64,000 bases of DNA, from positions 42,576-106,575 of the forward strand of contig JAGRJY010000157.1 in assembly GCA_020442465.1 (NCBI GenBank). Direction: 5' to 3'. The notes under the pieces were generated by a model, which made no database searches, had not been told where the DNA came from, and saw only the letters and a program-made list of their open reading frames with translations. Origin of the DNA: Lysobacterales bacterium. Lineage in GTDB: Bacteria; Pseudomonadota; Gammaproteobacteria; Xanthomonadales; Xanthomonadaceae. Shown one piece after another: positions 52,801 to 60,051 of this stretch (within the stretch, counting starts at the first letter, position 1; each line of letters starts with the position of its first letter). The position numbers were made by a program, and so were the translations under genes.

Positions 52801-53103
52801 GACGTCAGCGTGCAGACCCTGCTGTCCGACGCGCTGGGCAATGCGAGCTGGACGTGCACGGCCGGCACGGGCGCGAGTTGTCCGGCTTCGGGCGCCGGCA
52901 ACATCGACACCCTCGTCGATCTCGACGCCGGCGCGCAGGTGACCTTCGTGCTCAGCGCCGACGTGCCGCAGGGTTTCCTCGGCGTCATCGAAACGAGCGT
53001 CACGGCGACGGCCCCGGATGGTCTGGTCGAAACGGCCCCCGGCGACAACAGCGCGCTCGACCGCTCGGCCACGGCACGGATGTTCGGCAGCGGATTCGAG
53101 TAG
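49873..53103 (+). CDS. Large secreted beta-helix protein with DUF11 domain and GFE ending
   Basis: The 1076-residue product has a signal peptide (about 1-25). It contains two parallel-beta-helix-like blocks with Gly/Asn/Thr ladders (for example GGIVVGAGASLVLSDSTVARNT and GGGIQNEGNLLLSRSLIDDNAT), each ended by a short tail with the same WLDE and DLNGDGD signature (residues about 360-380 and 720-735). Two related beta modules follow (AYAIGGIVTGLADGNSVGL and EYAIGGTVSGLSAGSTLVL, each ending in NVFVTC or DVLVTC). A DUF11-like domain comes next (YVVTILNQGPVDAADVSVQT). It ends ARMFGSGFE, the shared C-terminal motif. An AGGAG lies upstream of the ATG at 49873. It is likely exported to the surface; there is no sign of an enzyme. 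Confidence 0.87.
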   Translation: MSARRTPRPLRLAACLLLATSPVYAFTTGDACVSPYVIADGDVTSLRAAVNCANADGVDSVIELAENGLYVFSDGDPASTTRAVRSISANGVFTLLGHGATLQRDAASSALFGLLDVTPGAVAELQDLTLSGGSVNAGSPGGGLRAQGTVRANSIRVIDNASQGRGGGIVVGAGASLVLSDSTVARNTSDSNGAGIRADGGSALWVIRSTVQDNTVTGTGMGGGIQTQSVTRILNSTITGNVVTGATARGGGIAVDAGGDVTIVNATLMDNASNGDGEQLRRNSGTVSVYNSILGETVADAVQDCSNATVLANTLVFDGGCSAPITGAIAFLPLDTGANGTRILPLDGSATSVIDAANPNWLDEDELGIDLNGDGDANDDFIGGNDQSGKPRAVFPGIELGAVEYVCGVGGTYFPASAGEMVLAVACANTDGIDSTLDLVSQDYVFTEADNADNDFGGTALPRIVDDGDFTVDGNQARIARDPDAGENFRILFVNTNLDTVILRDVAIEDGRLTGSSHRGGGILNRGNLQLHRSVVRGNSTLGLAGRGGGIQNEGNLLLSRSLIDDNATFDAGSFGGGLNNEGSGTAILVNSTVTRNLVASTLSGSGGGIRSDGDDTLLLIVNSTIAYNETFNSANEISVFDGTVLSYNSLVATTGGFACEGGGSLAYLVENGMASDASCGATLTADPQLGALDESAFVPFYPLSGGNVDTVNFGDSQWLDEATVGFDLNGDGDVVDHLGGETDQAGASRVQCAEVDLGATEYAPCDAAYAIGGIVTGLADGNSVGLSLNGTALIDVSANGAFAFPGTVAYGGSYEVVVTAHPTAPNQTCTIGNGSGRVANANVSNVFVTCVVNEYAIGGTVSGLSAGSTLVLQNNGGGDLTLTADGSFVFDDGVADAATYAVTVSQQPGMPSQLCVVSQGSGTVAGSAVTDVLVTCAPNGVDLVASITDEVDFVSGGETLSYVVTILNQGPVDAADVSVQTLLSDALGNASWTCTAGTGASCPASGAGNIDTLVDLDAGAQVTFVLSADVPQGFLGVIETSVTATAPDGLVETAPGDNSALDRSATARMFGSGFE

Positions 53104-53257
53104 CGCATCATCGCTGGCGATCCGGCGGGGTCGCCGGGCCGAACGGGCACGCACATGCGCGTGGGTGTCCGTCCGGCCATTCACCGCTGCGCGACCGCGA
53201 GACTTCCCGATCGCCCCGAACCCTGCGCCTGCCGGTGCTGCGGCCGGCGCCGGCGCA

Positions 53258-54088
53258 CTATCGTCGCTCGTCCTTGACCACCTGCAAGGGCAGCACGTCG
53301 ACCCTGCCCGGACCGGTAATCTCGGTGTCGATCTCAAGGTCTTTCCAGGCCAGATACTGCTCGGTGTCCCAGAATTCCTTGGCCCACAATCTGCGCACTT
53401 CGACACCGCCGAAGAACTGCATGCGGATGCCACCGAGTCCTATCGTCGGCGCGCTGGCGGCACCGCCGGCAATCGCTTCCGGGCTGGCAATCTTCGGGTT
53501 CAGCGAAGTGATCTGCACGCGATCGGCATTGCTGCCTGGAAAGATCGCCCGCACGCCCAGCGAATTGCGCCCACGACTTCCGGTCATGGTGCGCCGCCCC
53601 TGCTTGAGCGCGCGCTCGAGACGCGGCACGGCCACCTCATCGCCGAACTCCGCATACACGGCGCGCCCGACCACGAGCGCCTGCTTTCGCTCGGTCTCGC
53701 TGAGCGCCGCCCAAAGTTCCTCGCGCTTGCCCAACAGCGGCGGATAGGCGCGTTCGGCAGCCAGGTCCATCCACGCATAGGCAAGGGGCCGATCACGCTG
53801 GGTGCCCACGCCTTCCCAGTGCATCTCGGCGACCATGGCCTGCGAGACCTTGTCCGCATACAGGGCCGCACGCTGGAACTGCTTGAACGCGATCTCGTGC
53901 TCACCACGCTCGAGTTCGGCGAGCGCGCTCAGTCGCCAGCGCAGGTCAGGGTGGTACTGCATGAAGGTGGGTGTGCGGATCGCGTCCAGGTCGCCCTTGG
54001 TGAGACTCCCCCGTTCTGCTTCTGCCGCAGCACTAGCAGACAGCACCAGCACACACGCACACAGCACACCGCGCATCGTCGATCGCAT
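53258..54088 (-). CDS. Sel1-like repeat protein, paralogue 1
   Basis: The 276-residue product has a signal peptide (about 1-25) and a domain with HPDLRWRLSALAELERGEHEIAFKQFQRAALYADKVSQAMVAEMHWEGVGTQRDRPLAYAWMDLAAERAYPPLL, resembling one or two Sel1-like (TPR-related) repeats. The C-terminal half (TMTGSRGRNSLGVRAIFPG to GPGRVDVLPLQVV) is shared only with the neighbouring paralogue. It is probably periplasmic. The start at 54088 has GGAG 8 bases upstream. It is downstream of its paralogue on the same strand, suggesting tandem duplication. Confidence 0.85.
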   Translation of the reverse strand: MRSTMRGVLCACVLVLSASAAAEAERGSLTKGDLDAIRTPTFMQYHPDLRWRLSALAELERGEHEIAFKQFQRAALYADKVSQAMVAEMHWEGVGTQRDRPLAYAWMDLAAERAYPPLLGKREELWAALSETERKQALVVGRAVYAEFGDEVAVPRLERALKQGRRTMTGSRGRNSLGVRAIFPGSNADRVQITSLNPKIASPEAIAGGAASAPTIGLGGIRMQFFGGVEVRRLWAKEFWDTEQYLAWKDLEIDTEITGPGRVDVLPLQVVKDERR

Positions 54089-54438
54089 CGCACGCTCCTC
54101 TCCTTGTGGGCTTCGAGGTGAGGACGTTCGTCGTGACCGGTACGTCGCACGCTGGGTGAAGCTTTCTGTTTTGCCTGAAGCATCCACACAGCGTCGCGAA
54201 TGCGCGCAGTGCAGCGCACGCACCCGCAAAGCGTGCGACGCAACATGTTGCCGACTTCTGTTGGCGTGCCGCTCGCACGGCGGCGCCCTGCGAGCGTGCG
54301 CGACACATGCGCGACCGTGGCCGGGTGCGCACGCGGCGCATCGCCCCGCGTGACCGCCCGCATCACGCGAGGCGTTCGCGACGCCGCGACGTCACACCGC
54401 GAGCGGCGCCTCGACCACGCCCGCGGGTGCGCTTTCCG
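54089..54438. other. Region between tandem paralogues
   Basis: About 350 bases lie between the two Sel1-like paralogues. It holds the upstream region of paralogue 1, with a short similarity (GATCGCATCGCACGC) to the start region of paralogue 2. I see no gene or clear promoter. Confidence 0.5.
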
Positions 54439-55230
54439 TCAGTCGATGGCGCGCAGCGGAAGCACATCGACCCTACCGGGATTGACGAGCTCGCTGTCGA
54501 TCTCGACTTCCTTCCAGTCGAGGTACTCCTCGGCCCGCCAAAAGTGATCCGACCACATGCGCTGGACTTCCATTCCGCCGAACACCTGCAGCCGCGCCCC
54601 GCCGAGCGAAGTCAGTTCACCCAGGCCGGGAACCTTCGGATTGAACGCGGAAATCTTCACCACCCCGGCGGGGCCGCCCGGATAGATGGCGCGCACGCCC
54701 ATGGTGTTGCCCGCCCGGCTGCCGGTGACGTTGCGCAGGCCCTTGCGCAAGGTGTTCTTCAGCCGCGGCAGGGCCACGTCATCGCCGAACTCGGCATAGA
54801 TGGCCTCTCCTGCCGCCAGCGCCTGCCGACGCTCGGCCTCGTCGAGCGACGTCCAGAACGCCTCGCGCTTCAGCAGCAGCGCCGGATAGCCGCGCTCGGC
54901 GGCGAGGTCCATCCATGCGTACGCGGCAGGTCGGTCGCGAAGCGTTCCGACGCCTTCCCACAGCATCTCGGCAACCATGGCCTGCGACAGCTTGTCCGCG
55001 TAGAGCGACGCGCGCCGAAACTGCTTGAACGCGATGGAATCCGCACCGCGCTCGAGCTCGCGCAATCCACTGAGGCGCCAGCGCAGGTCAGGGTGAAACT
55101 GCATGAAGGTGGGCGTCTGAACCGCCTCGAGGTCGAGCGAACTGAGGCCGGCCCTGCCTGCATGCACCGAACCGGAACCAAGCAGGACGAAAATACTTCC
55201 GCACAGCATCCAACCGACGAACGATCGCAT
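54439..55230 (-). CDS. Sel1-like repeat protein, paralogue 2
   Basis: The 263-residue product has a signal peptide (about 1-25) and follows paralogue 1 closely: TPTFMQFHPDLRWRLSGLRELERG, AFKQFRRASLYADKLSQAMVAEMLWEGVGTLRDRPAAYAWMDLAAERGYPALLLKRE, AEFGDDVALPRLKNTL, TGSRAGNTMGVRAIYPGG and a final NPGRVDVLPLRAID. The strong match along the whole chain and the adjacent position show a tandem duplication. No catalytic motif is visible. The start at 55230 is taken to match paralogue 1. Confidence 0.85.
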   Translation of the reverse strand: MRSFVGWMLCGSIFVLLGSGSVHAGRAGLSSLDLEAVQTPTFMQFHPDLRWRLSGLRELERGADSIAFKQFRRASLYADKLSQAMVAEMLWEGVGTLRDRPAAYAWMDLAAERGYPALLLKREAFWTSLDEAERRQALAAGEAIYAEFGDDVALPRLKNTLRKGLRNVTGSRAGNTMGVRAIYPGGPAGVVKISAFNPKVPGLGELTSLGGARLQVFGGMEVQRMWSDHFWRAEEYLDWKEVEIDSELVNPGRVDVLPLRAID

Positions 55231-55323
55231 CGCACGCGTCTCCCCGAGTGGCCTTCCCACCCTAGACGGCGTGCACGGGGGATTCGTCGCAACGTGCAGA
55301 ATGTCGAACGCGCCGCGACACGC

Positions 55324-55377
55324 GATGGGCGATCCGCAATGGGCGATCCGCGATGGGCGGAACAGGATGGGCGGACT
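55324..55377. repeat. 14-bp tandem repeat at a gene end
   Basis: The unit GATGGGCGATCCGC at 55324, AATGGGCGATCCGC at 55338, GATGGGCGGAACAG at 55352 and a partial copy at 55366 repeat every 14 bases. The tract ends at the stop codon of the degenerate GGDEF-EAL gene (minus strand). A similar 14-base periodic tract occurs at 62596-62665. No function is visible. Confidence 0.75.
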
Positions 55378-57407
55378 CAGTCTTCCTCTGCCCGCGGCGC
55401 CGGGGCAGCGAGCGCATCGCCCTGCAGGTAGTCGATGCCCAGATTCCACAGGCTGGCGACGCTCTGCATGCTCTCGACGCCGTCGACCAGAATGCGCCGG
55501 CCGCCGCCGCGCCAGTGGCTGATCAGCTGGGTCAGCCGCGACAGCGGCTCCTTCTGGATCGCAGTATGCGACAGGCGCAGCAGGTCGATCGGCGCGCGCA
55601 GCAGGTCCTGCAGCGCCTTCACGCCGCCGCTGGCATCGCTCGCCGCGAGGCTGATGCCGAGCGCGTGCAGTTGGCGCACGGTCTCGGCGTGTTCGCCCGA
55701 GCGTAAGGCCTCGGCATCAAGCTCGATCTGCAGGTCGCCCAGCGCTTCCGGGCGTGCTTGCCGTTCGCCGCGAAGCCAGGCCAGCTGCGCGTCGTCGAAC
55801 GAAGCCAGATCGACCGGCACCAGTATCGAGGCCACCACACCGCGACGGCGTCCGTCCTCGAGCGTCTCGATCGCGTGCGACAGCGTCATGCGATCGATCG
55901 CGCCGAGCTGCTTTGCCTCCCGTGCCAGGGCCAGGAACTCGCCGCGCGGATACCCGCCGAGCGGGTTGCGCAGATCGGCAAGATGGGTGCGCAACGAGTA
56001 ATGCACGTGCTCACCGCGCAGCTGCAGCATCGCCTGAAATTCGAAGTGCGGCCGGCCACCGCGCGCCACCCACTCCAGCGCCTGGTTGATCACCATGATG
56101 CGTTCGGGCGACAGCGCACCGGGATCGCGCGACAGCACGCCCTTGGCCTGGCCGCCGCCCAGGCGCAGGCCCATCGCCAGCGCCGCGAACGCCTGCTGCA
56201 GCCATCGCTCGGTGGTGGGCTCACCCTGATGCGGCGGCGCCGCATAACCCACCGATGCGCTGAGCGGGTGCGACACCCCGGCGAACTCGAACGGCTTCGA
56301 CGCGACGGCGGCGAGCACGCGTCCGATCACGGCCTCGACTTCCTTGGCGCTGTACCGGCTGACCAGCAGGCCGAAGCCCATTTCCTCCCACAGCGCGTAG
56401 CAGTCGCTGCCGACCACGCAGGATGCCAGTCGCGCCGCGACCTCGCGTTCCAGCGCCTGCGTACCGGCCAGCCCGAGTGCGTCGCGAAGCGCATTGGCCT
56501 GATCGAGACGCAGCGCGAGCAGCACGTGCCAACGCTCGTCGAGCTGCTGCAGCCGGCCGCCCACCGTGGCGAGGAAGTCGCCCCGGCGCATCTTGCCGCT
56601 GCCCCCACCCGCGCCGGCGCGCAGCTGCCGGTTGAATGCGCGCGCACGCTTGGCCCGCGAACGCACCGCCGAAATCAGCGCCTGGGGGCGCACCGGCTTG
56701 GTCAGGAAGTCGTCGGCACCGGCGCGCAGGGCCGCGCTGCGCGCGCTCGGGCGATCTTCCCCCGACATGAACACCACGGGCAGCAGGGGCGCCACGTCGC
56801 TGCTGCGCAAGGCCTGCACCACGGCGATGCCGTCCTGGTCGGGCATGTGCAGGTCGAGCAGCACCAGGTCGGGACGGAAGTGTCGAACCGCCTCCACCAC
56901 GTCGACCGCTTCGGCCAGCTCTTCCACCACCATGCCGACCTTGCGCAACACCGCCGAGCACAGCAGGCGCGTCTCACGATCGTCATCGATCAGCAGCACC
57001 CGGAACGGCGTCACGTTCTGCTGCTGCAGCCAGTCGACCAGCGCCTGACCCAGCAAGGGATCGGTGCTGCGCTCGAAGAACCAGTCGGCTCCGCCGATCA
57101 GCGCGTCAAGCCGTTCCTTCGGACGTCCGAAGGTCGCCAGCAGCATGTTGCCCGCAGCGACGCCGGACAGACTCAGTTTGGCCAGCGTCTCCGCAATCGC
57201 CGCGCTCAGCGACGCGGGCACGATCGCCGCGTCGGAGACCTCCGACTGCAGCGCCTCGACCCACTGCTCCGCGCGCTCGAAGCGGCGCAGGCGCCCACCC
57301 ACTTCGGCCAGCGCGCCCGAAATGTTGGCGTGCATCGAGTCGCCACCGCCGAGCAGATCCACGCACAGGGTCCGGCCGGTGTTGGCAGCGCGCGAAGGGT
57401 CGCCCAT
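55377..57407 (-). CDS. Receiver protein with degenerate GGDEF and EAL domains
   Basis: The 676-residue product has an N-terminal region of about 125 residues, then a receiver domain (about 133-250; phosphoacceptor Asp in DLVLLDLHMPDQDG, Lys in LTKPVRP). A GGDEF-fold domain follows in which the active-site motif is replaced by WEEMGFGLL, and an EAL-fold domain (about 435-676) whose metal motifs are lost: FEFQAMLQLR in place of EAL, ASDASGGVKAL in place of DDFGxGYS, and LRLSHTAI in place of KID. A terminal LQGDAL remains. Both enzymes are probably dead. The layout recalls FimX-like proteins that bind c-di-GMP and control pili or motility, but the PAS domain is missing. A role as c-di-GMP effector or phospho-signal scaffold is inference. 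Confidence 0.85.
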   Translation of the reverse strand: MGDPSRAANTGRTLCVDLLGGGDSMHANISGALAEVGGRLRRFERAEQWVEALQSEVSDAAIVPASLSAAIAETLAKLSLSGVAAGNMLLATFGRPKERLDALIGGADWFFERSTDPLLGQALVDWLQQQNVTPFRVLLIDDDRETRLLCSAVLRKVGMVVEELAEAVDVVEAVRHFRPDLVLLDLHMPDQDGIAVVQALRSSDVAPLLPVVFMSGEDRPSARSAALRAGADDFLTKPVRPQALISAVRSRAKRARAFNRQLRAGAGGGSGKMRRGDFLATVGGRLQQLDERWHVLLALRLDQANALRDALGLAGTQALEREVAARLASCVVGSDCYALWEEMGFGLLVSRYSAKEVEAVIGRVLAAVASKPFEFAGVSHPLSASVGYAAPPHQGEPTTERWLQQAFAALAMGLRLGGGQAKGVLSRDPGALSPERIMVINQALEWVARGGRPHFEFQAMLQLRGEHVHYSLRTHLADLRNPLGGYPRGEFLALAREAKQLGAIDRMTLSHAIETLEDGRRRGVVASILVPVDLASFDDAQLAWLRGERQARPEALGDLQIELDAEALRSGEHAETVRQLHALGISLAASDASGGVKALQDLLRAPIDLLRLSHTAIQKEPLSRLTQLISHWRGGGRRILVDGVESMQSVASLWNLGIDYLQGDALAAPAPRAEED

Positions 57408-57654
57408 GAATGAATCCGCCGGGGAGGAGTCGGAATTCTAGGCGAGGGAGGGTGAAATGGGGATATCGCGCGCCGACTCGTTGTCGAGGCCGGCCAAGGC
57501 GGCCGCGATCAGCATCCGCGCCCGCCCTGCCGCGCAGGGCGTGGGGTAGCACCGGCCCGACCGAACGTGCACCCTCCCCTTTACTGCACGCCGGCCGTCG
57601 CACGACAACATGGGTCCGACGCCCGCAACTTCCGTCTCTTCGGGATCACACCGC

Positions 57655-58146
57655 ATGCTCCGATACGCTCTCCTCTTCGCACTCGGCACCACGCCTGCTA
57701 TCGCCGACAGCCAGATCGCGTTCGATGCCCTCAAACCACTGGTCGGCACCTGGCGCCCTGCAGACAAGCCCGACTCGGCACTGACGGTGACGTTCGAACT
57801 GATCGCCAACGACTCCGTGCTGGTCGAGCATTGGCATTCGCCGACGCAGCAATCGATGACCGTGTACCACCGCGACGGCGACGCCCTGCTCGCCACGCAC
57901 TACTGTCCGCAGGGCAACCAGCCGCGCTTGGCGCTCAGCCGCACGGAAGCCGACGGGAGCCTGCGCTTCGAGTTCCGCGACGGAACCAATGTGAATGTCC
58001 CGGGTGGTCACCATGAGGCCCTGCTCACCCTGCACCACGCCGGCGACGAGCTGACCCGCGGCGAGGTCTATGCCGGCAACGCCGAACCGTTCGATGCGTC
58101 GGCGGCGCAGCCCGAGCTGACCCGCTTTGTTCGCGTGCGGGACTAG
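57655..58146 (+). CDS. Small secreted protein of unknown function
   Basis: The 163-residue product has a signal peptide (about 1-17). Its mature part contains ALKPLVGTWRPADKPDSALTVTFELIANDSVLVEHW and DALLATHYCPQGNQPRLALSRT, the pattern of small beta-barrel, lipocalin-like domains, but I cannot confirm a family. It has one cysteine. The start at 57655 is chosen because it directly precedes the signal; the ATG at 57610 adds 15 hydrophilic residues. It is divergent from the GGDEF-EAL gene by 247 bases. Confidence 0.78.
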   Translation: MLRYALLFALGTTPAIADSQIAFDALKPLVGTWRPADKPDSALTVTFELIANDSVLVEHWHSPTQQSMTVYHRDGDALLATHYCPQGNQPRLALSRTEADGSLRFEFRDGTNVNVPGGHHEALLTLHHAGDELTRGEVYAGNAEPFDASAAQPELTRFVRVRD

Positions 58147-58259
58147 TCCCGCGCCCGGACTGCGCGCTCCTCGACGCGGTCAGCGCGCCGGCGTCCGATT
58201 CACGCGGACGGTTTGCGCGCTGCACTACAATCCGACTGTCTGCTCCGCGGGAGCCCGCC

Positions 58260-58859
58260 ATGCCGGCCGTCACCGACCGCTACACCGCCGCACTCGACTA
58301 CGCGCGCGTCGCGCACGCCGCCCAGGTGCGCAAGGGCAGCACCGTGCCCTACCTCGCCCACCTGCAGGGCGTCAGCAGCCTGGTGCTCGACTACGGCGGC
58401 GATGAGGACCAGGCCATTGCCGGGCTGCTGCACGACGTCATCGAAGACTGCGGCGCCGCGCACGAAGCGGCCGTGCGCAGTCGCTTCGGCGACCGGGTCG
58501 TGCGCATCGTGCTGGCCTGCACCGACGGCTCGGCCGAAGCGAAGGCCGAATCCAAGGCATCGGATGATCCGCGCAGCGAGTGGCGACAGCGCAAGCAACG
58601 CTACCTGAGCCACCTCGACGACCTCGACGCAGACGCGCTGCTCGTCTCCGGCTGCGACAAGCTGCACAACTTGCGCGCGATTCTCGCCGACTTGGCCAAT
58701 CCTGACGTTGGCGAGTCGGTGTTCGAGCGCTTCAAGGGTGGACGCGACGGTACGCGCTGGTACTACGCGGAGCTCGTGCAACGCTACTGCCGGCGCGGAC
58801 ATCCCGCGGCACGCGAACTGGCGCAGGCGTTCGCGGATTTCGAAGCGGGCCTGGGCTGA
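58260..58859 (+). CDS. RelA/SpoT-type HD hydrolase
   Basis: The 199-residue product contains the HD-domain pattern of alarmone hydrolases: YLAHLQGVSSLV (His34), AGLLHDVIEDCG (His58-Asp59, Glu62-Asp63) and VSGCDKLHNLRAI with the downstream Asp. This matches the (p)ppGpp hydrolase part of RelA/SpoT or small alarmone hydrolases. There is no synthetase domain. It could hydrolyse ppGpp or another nucleotide; the exact substrate is inference. A GGGAG lies 7 bases before the ATG. A TACAAT hexamer near 58224 may be its -10 box. Confidence 0.9.
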   Translation: MPAVTDRYTAALDYARVAHAAQVRKGSTVPYLAHLQGVSSLVLDYGGDEDQAIAGLLHDVIEDCGAAHEAAVRSRFGDRVVRIVLACTDGSAEAKAESKASDDPRSEWRQRKQRYLSHLDDLDADALLVSGCDKLHNLRAILADLANPDVGESVFERFKGGRDGTRWYYAELVQRYCRRGHPAARELAQAFADFEAGLG

Positions 58860-58990
58860 TCCATCGTCACTTGCCGTGCTCGATCGATGAGGGTCGGGGG
58901 CACACCGGCCGCGCCCGACGGCGCGTCGCCGCGAAGGCCTCGCTCCCACTGCAACCGACATCCGATCCAAGTCAGCATCAGGAGCATGCC

Positions 58991-59959
58991 TTGAACCTAT
59001 CCCACCCCCGGAACTTCTCCCGCCATGCACCGTCCACGAGGCCCGCGCCGGGCAGGCTCAAGTTTCTGCTGCTGCTCTGTGTGGCGTGTTGTACCGCGCC
59101 GGCCAGCAGCCGCGAAATCGCCCTCACCTTCGACGATGCGCCGCGCCCATCGACCGCCCTGCTCGGCGGTCGCGACCGCGCCAGCCTGCTGATCGACCAG
59201 CTCCAGCGCGCGGGAGTCGAGCAGGCCGGCATCTTCGTGGTCGCGAACCGCCTCGATGCCGAGGGTATCGAGCGCATCGGCCGCTACGCCGCGGCCGGCC
59301 ACATGATTGCCAACCACTCCTTCACCCATACGCACCTGCGCACGATGACGACCGAGGCCTATCTCGAGGATGTCGCCAAGGCCGACGCGGCGCTGCGCGG
59401 TCTGCCCGGATTCACCCCGCTGTTCCGCTTCCCCTATCTGGATGAAGGCGACACGGTGGAGAAGCGCGACGCGGTGCGCGCCGGTCTGCAAGCGATGGGC
59501 TACCGCCAGGGCTACGTCACCATCGACGACTACGACTGGTACATCGACGCGCTGGCACAGAAGGCCGTCGAGCAGGGCACGCCGATCGACCGCGACGCGC
59601 TGTGCCGGTTCTACGTCACCGCGATCACCGCGGCGGCCGATTTTCACGACGATCTCGCGGTGAAACATCTCGGACGATCCCCGCGCCACGTGCTGCTGCT
59701 GCACGAGAACGACATCGCTGCGCTGTGCGTGGGCCAGCTCGTGCAGGCGCTGAAACAGCAGGACTGGACCCTCACGCGCGTCAGCCGCGCATTCGAAGAC
59801 CCGATTGCCGAACAGACGCCCGAGACGATGCTGCTCGGCCAGGGTCGCGTCGCCGCCCTGGCCGTCGATCACGGCGCCCCCAAGGCCAGCGTATTCGGGC
59901 CCTACGAAGAAGAGGCCGAGCTCGACCGCCTGTTCGCCGAGCAAGTGATCGTGAAATAG
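58991..59959 (+). CDS. Secreted polysaccharide deacetylase
   Basis: The product of about 322 residues has a signal-like segment (LKFLLLLCVACC) and a NodB homology domain: ALTFDDAPRP (catalytic base Asp and metal Asp), NHSFTHTHL (two metal-binding His), LFRFPYLDEGD and LLLHENDI. All metal residues are present, so removal of acetyl groups from an amino sugar polymer in the periplasm or wall is likely. The start codon appears to be TTG at 58991 with AGGAG 6 bases upstream; the open frame extends to 58871 without a signal. Confidence 0.9.
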   Translation: MNLSHPRNFSRHAPSTRPAPGRLKFLLLLCVACCTAPASSREIALTFDDAPRPSTALLGGRDRASLLIDQLQRAGVEQAGIFVVANRLDAEGIERIGRYAAAGHMIANHSFTHTHLRTMTTEAYLEDVAKADAALRGLPGFTPLFRFPYLDEGDTVEKRDAVRAGLQAMGYRQGYVTIDDYDWYIDALAQKAVEQGTPIDRDALCRFYVTAITAAADFHDDLAVKHLGRSPRHVLLLHENDIAALCVGQLVQALKQQDWTLTRVSRAFEDPIAEQTPETMLLGQGRVAALAVDHGAPKASVFGPYEEEAELDRLFAEQVIVK

Positions 59960-60051
59960 CGGTCCACGAGCGGCCCGCTGCGGATCAATCCACGGGATCA
60001 GGAGTTGCGGCGGCTTGTGCAGTCCGACCGTCTCCATGCACGCTCCGCAGC

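Noticed and set aside
48532..53433. A minus-strand open frame of about 1630 codons
   Set aside because: It is antisense to the secreted beta-helix protein at 49873 and the coupled pair at 48173-49467, which have signal peptides, ribosome binding sites and recognisable domains. The translation is rich in Arg, Ala, Gly, Val and His without any domain, as expected for a GC-rich shadow frame.
59602..60051. N-terminal extension of the helicase overlapping the deacetylase gene
   Set aside because: It would overlap the end of the polysaccharide deacetylase in another frame and has Arg/Pro-rich shadow composition; the GTG at 60052 is the better start.
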